A DNA stretch of 64,000 bases. Origin: Corythucha ciliata (lineage: Eukaryota; Arthropoda; Insecta; Hemiptera; Tingidae). The notes under the pieces are model-generated. The model did not search any database. It saw only the letters and a program-made list of their open reading frames with translations, and was not told where the DNA came from. The stretch lies in contig CM075943.1 in assembly GCA_038030265.1 (NCBI GenBank), forward strand, positions 58,007,971 through 58,071,970, in the 5' to 3' direction. Shown one piece after another: positions 57,250 through 64,000 of the stretch. The position numbers and the translations under genes were made by a program. Each line of letters opens with the position of its first letter. Position 1 is the stretch's first letter.

Positions 57250-57607
57250 TAAGAAGCCCGTCAGTCCCCCAAAATCAAGAGTTCCTTTTCAGTTCTCATC
57301 GTGTTTATTTTTATTTTCATTGTCCACTAAAAAGAAATCTTCATCCGTTGGCGAGTTCTCACCCAACAACCCCTCGGTTTGGATTTCTTTTTACAAACAA
57401 GGTGTTCGTTAGCGAGTCCTAATCCGGCAACCTCTCGGCCCTTCGTTTGTATTCACCTACAAATACTGCGTCCGAGTGCGAGTGCTAATCCGGCAACCAC
57501 TCGGCCAGATTCTGCTGTTCGTTGGCGAGCCCTAATCAGGCAACCCCTCGGCTCAGAATACATTCGTAGGCGAATTCCCTCACACGTACCGCACGCGCTA
57601 CAACCAG

Positions 57608-60600
57608 ATTTGGTCAATAAAGCCCGGTGCACACGGTGTCTTTCTTCCTGCCCCGCTCCATGCATGTTTCATGAAATGGTAAGGCGCATGCCGCCGTGCA
57701 TGAAAGTGACGTCACTCGTAGGGAGCTCACCCTGTTTCTCAAGATGGAAGCGGTTCTATTTTTATGGCCGACCTGCCTGGCTGTTTTTACCAACAGCCAA
57801 TCACAGAGGTTGACGTTGTCGCTCGACTCTGAAGGTTTCTATTTCCAGTAAGGCTATACCTGAACAAACTTCACGAGTTTGTGCGTAGTGAAAAATAATA
57901 AATGGAAAACGAGAAATAAAAAACGCTAACGCAGGATATCAAAAATCAAACACAGTATCAAAATGGTTATGAAAAAGGGTGGCCTCCTATAGAATAAAAA
58001 GTTCGAAGAAGGCCAAGTAGGTACTTCATTATTTGCTGAAAAATAAACCGTTTCTGTAACTAATTTATAGGCTTTCGGAAACTTACGAACAGCTCTGGCC
58101 GTAACCTGAAAATTCGCTCCCGATACATTTTCCCACCTATGGTGAACGGTTTTAGGAAAATAAAAGACTCCCCTCCCCCTTACCATTCCTTCACATAGTC
58201 GACGATGAAAACAAACAGGTGCGGATATTATTGTAAAGTTGACCCTAATCCTCTCTTTCTCATATTACTCAAACGGAGAGAGTGTATGAGAAAGATCAAA
58301 CAAAATGATGAATAAGAAGACAGTCGAGTAAAAGAAAAGGGCTTTTTCAAGAACCTTTTCCCCCCTTTTTTCCCCCCGGCTGCGGAAAAGGTGGTGAAGG
58401 TTGTGGTGTGTGTATGGGAGGTGAAGGAGAGGCCGTCTAGTTGAAAGAAGGCTAATAATAAAAAAGGATAGGTCAAAGAAGCACTTTGAAAAACTGATTG
58501 CTTGAATAACAAGCTGAGAAACTTCTGTCTCAGTTTGAAGCTATGAAGTGGTGACGTGGGGGTGGCTGGATAGGGTGGAAATAATTAAAGCGAAATACTA
58601 ACAAGACGCATCAATATTAATGTCCTTCCTCGCTTTCCTTGTTCAAGTGCTTGGTAAGAAGGGTGGAAAAAGAGGGTAGTTTGACTTTCCCTTTTTTTCT
58701 ACCCCCTGCCGACATTGCTCACGCCATCATCTACAATACTCTAAAACTACTCTCGCCGGTGTTATGGGCAAAAAAAAAAGGGTTCCACTCCTGACCTGAT
58801 CATTCAGGAGAACCCCCCCCCCCACCACAACACTCATTCCAGGGCCAATTATTTTGCATCGAGCCTTTGTAGTGGTAATTTTACTCCACGAGTAATACCA
58901 GTGAGAAAACCTTTTCAATTAGTTGGTTTCCACCAATCTAAAGAAAGGGGATTTCAGTGGGTGGCTATGGAGGGAGGGGTTTGGGGGGCTTGATTAGACT
59001 TGTTTCACGACGTTTGACTTTCAATTAGATACTAACACAAAAGTTACGTCAATCGGATCCTCCTGGCGAATTTTGAGTTTCGGAGAGGGACCAAAAGAGG
59101 ATGTTGGTAAAAGGAAAAGGCTGGTGAGGAGGGGTTAGATCAACGCTAAACTTCGAAAGTACGCAGTTTAATAATGGACTGGTAGCCCCTTCTAATGAAT
59201 ATTCATTTTTAAACCATAGGGAAGGTGGGGTACAGTTGATAATAAAGTAGGAAATTCCTATAGATTCCTCGGCCAGAAGTTTACCCCTTCAAACATCATC
59301 AATCTATCGTGCCGCGCGTATCATGGAGCAACCGCCGAGTACTACGAATTAATTGGGTCAGTTATGGGAGAAACATAAAATATTCGTAACGATGCACATC
59401 GTGTCGCTATCGTTGGTCACTATAACCGTGAGTCAAGAAAGGCGCCACAAGACTGGGAAGCATCTCGGGACAGACACTTTTCAAGAATTTTTCATCACTA
59501 ATGACGTCATTTTTTCCTACAAATGAGGTTGGCTATCAATTATCCACTTCATGCACTTTTCTAACACCTTACAATGAACGTAATTATACTGAAACAACTT
59601 TGACTACTAAAAAAAAAAAAAAAGTGTGGCTTGGGTGCAACGAGCAAGAGCAGATTTCTCAAGAGAATTGAGACTGACATGACAGCCTACATAATTAGAA
59701 GCTGCAGAAACTCTTCGCCCCCCACCCTATCACACCACTACCATACTTTTTCTCATCCATTAGTGTACGGTTTAATTAGAATACGGATGGAAGGGATTCT
59801 TGAATGTACAGAAGAGACGTGTGGGACGCACATGGAAGCGGTTTACCTGGAAATGACGGCAAAGAGTAGTGAAGTGATGATGGTAAGGGTGGGGGGGACT
59901 GTTTCTAAAAGGCGATCCCTGCCACCATCCCCCTTCACAGCGCACAACTCTGCCAAAACCTCCATGAAATGTCAAGAGAGACAAATAATAATAGTAGTGT
60001 TTGGTGTGTGAGGTGTGGTGGGAGTCAAGGGTGGGACTGTAATACTATATGTGAGAGTAAAGGCTCTCGTAATTAACCCAGGGGTTTGTCCTTCGGTTAA
60101 CATACTCATAAATATCTCCTTCCTCATTTTGTCACAATCCACTTTCCAGTTGTTCTTTTCGTTCTGTTTTGCATCAAAAGCCCCCCCCCCCGCCCTACAT
60201 CCCCACAAACCACCAAACTAACCCTCTATCTCATTATTATCTCGCCATATTTCATTTTAGTTCCCTCTCTGTTTTCGATTAATTAATCCATTTCAATTTT
60301 TGAACTCTCCATGAATTAACTTCGTCCTCATTATGTCATTTTTATCGAGTTTTTTCAACACTTTTGATGACTCGTCTTTTTGTGTTATTAATAAGACTGA
60401 AGGCAGTAAAGACTCATTAAAACGGGTGACGGCATTGAAGTTTTCCTCGGCCCTTGAGGGTGATGGTTGGGTGTGAGTAGAGTGCAGGGGTGTTTTTTTT
60501 TAAATCAAAGGGAAGAAGCTCACTTTTTAATACGAGCGAAGAAAAACAAAAGAACTCATAATAAAAAAAAAAGGATTGGGTCGGTAGTGGCAGGAGGGGT

Positions 60601-61650
60601 GGGGGGTGGACAAACTCTGAGCTATAGAATCGTTGAAGTGTGTGAGAGGATGAGTTTTTTGAATAAGTAATGACTACAAACCCGTGGGAAGTGGTGTTGG
60701 CGGGGGGGAGGAAGGGGTGAAAAGAGGAAAAGATGAGGGAACAAGGTAAGATTATATCTTGTCTCACGGGAATAGCTCTATAGCTTAGAATGGGGTGGTT
60801 GATGTGGTGAGAGGGGTTCAGGAAAAAGGCACGGTGACCTCATTAAAGACCAGAGGCACTCAGACTCCTCCCCACCCCCCTCCATCCATTCCAATCATCA
60901 CCCACACCGTCAACGCTTGGTGACTTTTCCTTCCTAAAAACCGCATCTTTCTCGATAGCATCGCCTTGAACCGGCACTTTGTCACTTCGTAAAGTTTTAA
61001 ATTTTCAGGGTAAACATCTTCCAGTTTTCTTAGGAAAACTTGAGACTGCTCACCCTCTCTCGCCACCAGCTCTTCACATCACACACTTATTTTGTTCTCT
61101 TTTTCCTTCAAGCCTTTTTTCCTTCATCATATTACTTGAGACGTACTTTAAGAGCTTTTGTTTCCCACTATAATTTCTCATCTGATGAAAACGTCTACAC
61201 GTCTCAATTGGACTCTTTTTGAAAGAACATAATTATTTTTTGTGGTTACGCTACTGGCTCATGCATATTATACATAATACTTCCTTTCTTCCGCAATTGG
61301 TTAATTTATGAGGGAGGAGGATTCGCCAATCACACAACAATTATTTTAAATGTCATTCATTTTTCGCCCAAATTCGACTTTTCACATTTACCAGAGTCGC
61401 GGCATATTTTTTGGCTCCAAAATACTTTTGTTTTTCCCCTCGAAATCTTAATGGCAGTTTCGCGGTCACACTAGAACCAACCACGAGTTTTTAACTTTCA
61501 AAAAACGAAATTTCGTCGATGTGGCTCAAAAACCGTCGTCTGATACCCCAGTGTCATCGATTCCGCTCCTTTAAAGGCCAGTTTTGTGGATAAAGCACCA
61601 CCTTCAAGAATCGTGCTGCTCGGCATCACCTATAGCATCTCTGTCACCTT
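57608..61650. other. Non-coding region without recognisable genes
   Basis: No gene-like frame is supported. At 57624-57640 GCCCGGTGCACACGGTGTC could be a transposon edge. Poly-C tracts occur at 58814-58823 and 60181-60191, and poly-A at 59610-59624. Otherwise low-complexity and pyrimidine-rich segments alternate with unremarkable DNA. Confidence 0.45.
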
Positions 61651-61920
61651 GTCTGATCTGCCAGGAGTGATTGCGAAGGCTCTGAATGGCAGTAAACTCT
61701 CAACTACAGCATTGCTCCAAAGCCCAGTGAAGCTCTAAATCACAGTAAAACACCAGCAACCACAGTTAAGATCGAACCCAAGCAAATCTCCTACCACAAA
61801 AAGCTCTAATTACGTTAAAACCGAAAGACAGCATTACTCTTAAACCCAGCAAAGCTACAAACCACAGCAGAGCCCCTATAAGCACACCAAACATCCAATC
61901 CACAGTAGCTCCAACCACAG
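61650..61920. repeat. Degenerate ~20-bp repeat, AGCTCTAAACCACAGCAAA type
   Basis: Loose repetition of AGCTCTAA, ACCACAG, CCCAGCAAAGCT and similar words with poor periodicity. No coding sense. Confidence 0.55.
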
Positions 61921-61924
61921 CAAA

Positions 61925-62520
61925 GTTTCTATGTCTTCTTCGACGGTTTCCGGTTGTTCCGGTGCGTGGAGCTCGCGACTGTTCGCAGATCCTCTTGCCG
62001 TTGTGTCACTGAGTTGTCAGCCGGGTCTTGTCGTTGACGGTTGGTTAGCGTCCCTCGACACTATGGGCAGACTGTCGGGCTAACGGTCCGTTAGCGTCCC
62101 TTGGTGCTGTCCTTAGAGATTGGAGTTGACCGATTGCGTTGATCGGTCCTTGATCGGACCGGTACAGTCAAGTGTCATCTTCTTCGCTGGGTTCGGCAAG
62201 GACAGGGAAAGGTTTGGACAGGATTGGTTCCACTCGATGAATTCTCTGGGGCAGACACAAGTGTCGCTAAGCCCCGTAATATCTATCAAGCGCCACCGAG
62301 GTTGAGGGAATGAACGGAGATTTTGACCGGAGTCTTCTCAACGGTCTGGCACGAATGCCTCTCGGTGGTCAGGTCCACAATAGGGCTTCCCTTCAACAAG
62401 TGTCCGGAGTCTTCTCAACGGAGTCAAGCTTGGAAGGTTCTCGCAAGGTTATCCTGCTGGTCCGATTTGATGGATGCGTCAGGAGTAGAGCTTGGAAGGT
62501 TCCCGTAAGGTTTCCCGTAC
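61925..62520 (-). repeat. Diverged minisatellite related to 14.3-15.4 kb
   Basis: On the minus strand, GTCGAGGGACGCTAACCAACC and GGACGCTAACGGACCGTTAGC repeat at about 50-60 bp spacing (61990-62120), matching the units at 14.8-15.4 kb. Farther right (62320-62510), two copies each of GGAGTCTTCTCAACGG and GAGCTTGGAAGGTTC occur on the plus strand. Confidence 0.7.
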
Positions 62521-62521
62521 G

Positions 62522-62690
62522 CAGGGCTGGGCAGTAATTGAATTACGTAATTCAATTACAATTAGTAATTGGTAATTTGTAATTGATAACAACACGCCAT
62601 TGTAATTGATAATTTGTAATTAAAAGCACTTTTTCGAAGTAATTTGTAATTAACAATTACCAATTACAATTCCATCTTCAGAGCCAACAT
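62522..62690. mobile_element. Transposon terminus with TAATTG-rich sub-terminal part
   Basis: CAGGGCTGGGCAGTAATTG at 62522 is of the hAT type. It is followed by many TAATTG/CAATTA words that form overlapping palindromes (62535-62680). No partner end was found in the window. Confidence 0.5.
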
Positions 62691-62880
62691 TACTTCGAAA
62701 ACTCAGCGGGTACTATTTCGCGCCTTACATGGAGCTTTTGGAGGAGTTTTTGCATGAAATTCTCCGAAAAAAAAAGAGTTTCAAAGCAATTATGACACAA
62801 GCGATATCCTCGAGCTTAGGGTTGCCAATTTGAAATTTGAGAAAAACGGTAAAAAAGTTTCAAAGATCAAAACCCCTAAC

Positions 62881-64000
62881 CAGTGGCGTAAGTAGGAATT
62901 TGTTTTGGGTGGGGGGGGGGAAGGATCAGATTGAAATCTCGTAAGGTTGAAAGGAGGCGGGTAATTTCACATTTTAGCCATCATTCCACCCAGCCAGCAC
63001 ACTCTTGAATCTGGACATCTTGCTGGCCTCATTATAGCCTCAATCTCTCAGTTAAGGGCGATTTTTGGACTCTACCCGCAAATTAGCACTTTTCTCAATT
63101 TTGCCGAGTGTATCGTTCTTCTCAATTTCAGCCGCAGATTAGCGGTTTTGCCCCACCCCCTTCCATAGCCATGAATTTTCGCATTTTCTCAACTTTAGCA
63201 GCAAAGTATCGTTTTTATCCTGAGAGCGATGTTTCTTAGTTATCCACGTTTTCCTCAATTTCAGCAGCATATTACCGATTTTTTAATCTTTTTACCAGGG
63301 GATTAGCACTTTTCTCAGTTTCAGCTGGAAATTAACGTTTTTCTTTAGTGTTTTCCTCAATATTAGCCGCAAAATAGGGGGACTTTTCACGAATTACGAT
63401 GTTTTTGTTTCACCATATGTACGCAATGCATGAGCGATTTTTCTCAGTTTACTCGGGAATTAGCGGTTTCTTCACCTATTGCCACAAATTGGCTTTTTTT
63501 TTTCAATGTCAGCCTGAAAAGCTGCCTTCAGAATCCGCAAATTGGCGTATATTCAGTTTTTGGTGCAAATAAGAATTTTTCTCAATTTCAGCCGCGAATT
63601 AGCAATTTTCTCAATTCTTAGGCTTAAAATTAACCTTTCTCTTAATGTTGACCAGGCTGATTATTTTATTTTCTAAATATTACCCGCAAATTAGCGGGTT
63701 TTCATATTATACCACCGCATTAGCAATTTTATAAAACTTTCATAGATATAGATTATTGCTTCTTTTCAGTTCTAGCCGTGAATTAGCGTAATTTTTAACA
63801 TTGTACTATAGCCATGCACGAATTTGCCATTTTTCTGATTTTAGCCACAAAAATGCCTTCAGAAGGTACGAATTTAAATTATAAATGTAATTTTTTTTTT
63901 TTTCAAACCATAAAATGTACATCTGTCCATCATTTTCTGTCAAAAAATCATCATTTTTAAATTATAAATTTCACGACACTGGATTCGTGAATTATCGATG
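62881..64000 (+). mobile_element. Satellite-bearing element, copy B (runs off the window)
   Basis: Starts CAGTGGCGTAAGTAGGAATTTG, then poly-G, then a unique part with GATTGAAATCTCGTAAGG and CATCTTGCTGGCCTCAT, then a ~30-bp array around TTTTCTCAATTTTAGCCGC. It is the inverse of copy A (28985-30558) and block order is kept for at least 750 bp. The far end lies outside the window. Confidence 0.82.

Larger units (their letters stand above)
49637..57602 (+). mobile_element. Ty3/gypsy LTR retrotransposon, complete ends, several later insertions
   Basis: Two LTRs opening TGTCGTGCC and ending GCGCTACA bound the element, and the 5-bp direct repeat ACCAG flanks it (49632-49636 and 57603-57607). In order it has 5' LTR, primer site, gag, protease, reverse transcriptase, RNase H, integrase, a 1.2-kb 3' part, polypurine tract and 3' LTR. 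Later damage: a 1121-bp insertion in reverse transcriptase, an LTR+PBS patch in integrase, and a 753-bp Harbinger-like element in the 3' LTR. The gag end CXXH..C...C motif and pol sequence fit the arthropod gypsy group with K02A2.6-like pol. Confidence 0.95.
56362..57602 (+). repeat. 3' LTR of the gypsy element, interrupted
   Basis: The LTR runs 56362-56496 and 57253-57602; the middle is a Harbinger-like element. Without it the LTR is 485 bp, 66 bp longer than the 5' LTR, because of an extra copy of the ~31-bp CTCGG unit and a short stretch around CCTTCGTTTGTATTCACC (57438-57500). The remaining parts differ from the 5' LTR at only a few sites. It ends GCGCTACA and is followed by ACCAG. Confidence 0.93.

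Overview
This is eukaryotic DNA, most likely from an arthropod or a related invertebrate. The only host gene I can identify is a dihydropyrimidinase, on the + strand at about 32.4-34.1 kb. It is split by five introns of 53-78 bp, and its metal-site residues are intact. Nearly everything else that can be named is transposon, transposon debris or tandem repeat. Species cannot be read from the sequence. BEL/Pao and Ty3/gypsy elements, P, hAT, PIF/Harbinger and IS630-Tc1-mariner elements, short introns and frequent poly-G/poly-C tracts fit an arthropod, but this is inference.

Layout, left to right. 0.1-1.2 kb: jockey-like reverse transcriptase fragment. 1.2-6.0 kb: BEL/Pao element with pol and 3' LTR. 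6.74-10.04 kb: non-autonomous hAT-like element with a perfect 8-bp target duplication, filled by a 20-bp satellite and carrying a tRNA-like unit. 10-19 kb: non-coding, with a ~60-bp minisatellite at 14.3-15.4 kb. 19-22.1 kb: LTR-retrotransposon gag-protease relic with a proline-rich third frame. 22.9-26.2 kb: MITEs, a cysteine-rich C-terminal fragment and a 1.5-kb long-inverted-repeat element. 26.3-27.5 kb: IS630-Tc1-mariner transposase with one frameshift and DD82E spacing. 29-30.6 kb: satellite-bearing element; a second copy lies in opposite orientation at 62.9-64 kb. 32.4-34.1 kb: dihydropyrimidinase. 36.02-39.45 kb: a second hAT-like element with a perfect 8-bp duplication, also filled with tandem repeats. 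40.41-43.63 kb: TA-flanked inverted-repeat element packed with CGGT/ACCG motifs. 43.9-46.2 kb: P-element-type transposase pseudogene. 47.1-49.0 kb: a second, decayed BEL/Pao copy. 49.64-57.60 kb: Ty3/gypsy element with both LTRs and a 5-bp target duplication, hit by a 1.1-kb insertion in reverse transcriptase, a misplaced LTR+PBS patch in integrase, and a Harbinger-like element in the 3' LTR. 57.6-64 kb: non-coding DNA, repeats and several transposon termini.

The most interesting pattern is that DNA-transposon-like elements here carry private tandem arrays as their main content. At least three have clear boundaries or a second copy, and one array is collinear between two inverted copies 32 kb apart, so the array appears to have moved with the element. 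Two arrays have a short palindrome in each unit. A second notable point is the 68-bp patch in the gypsy integrase, which ends exactly where plus-strand strong-stop DNA should end.
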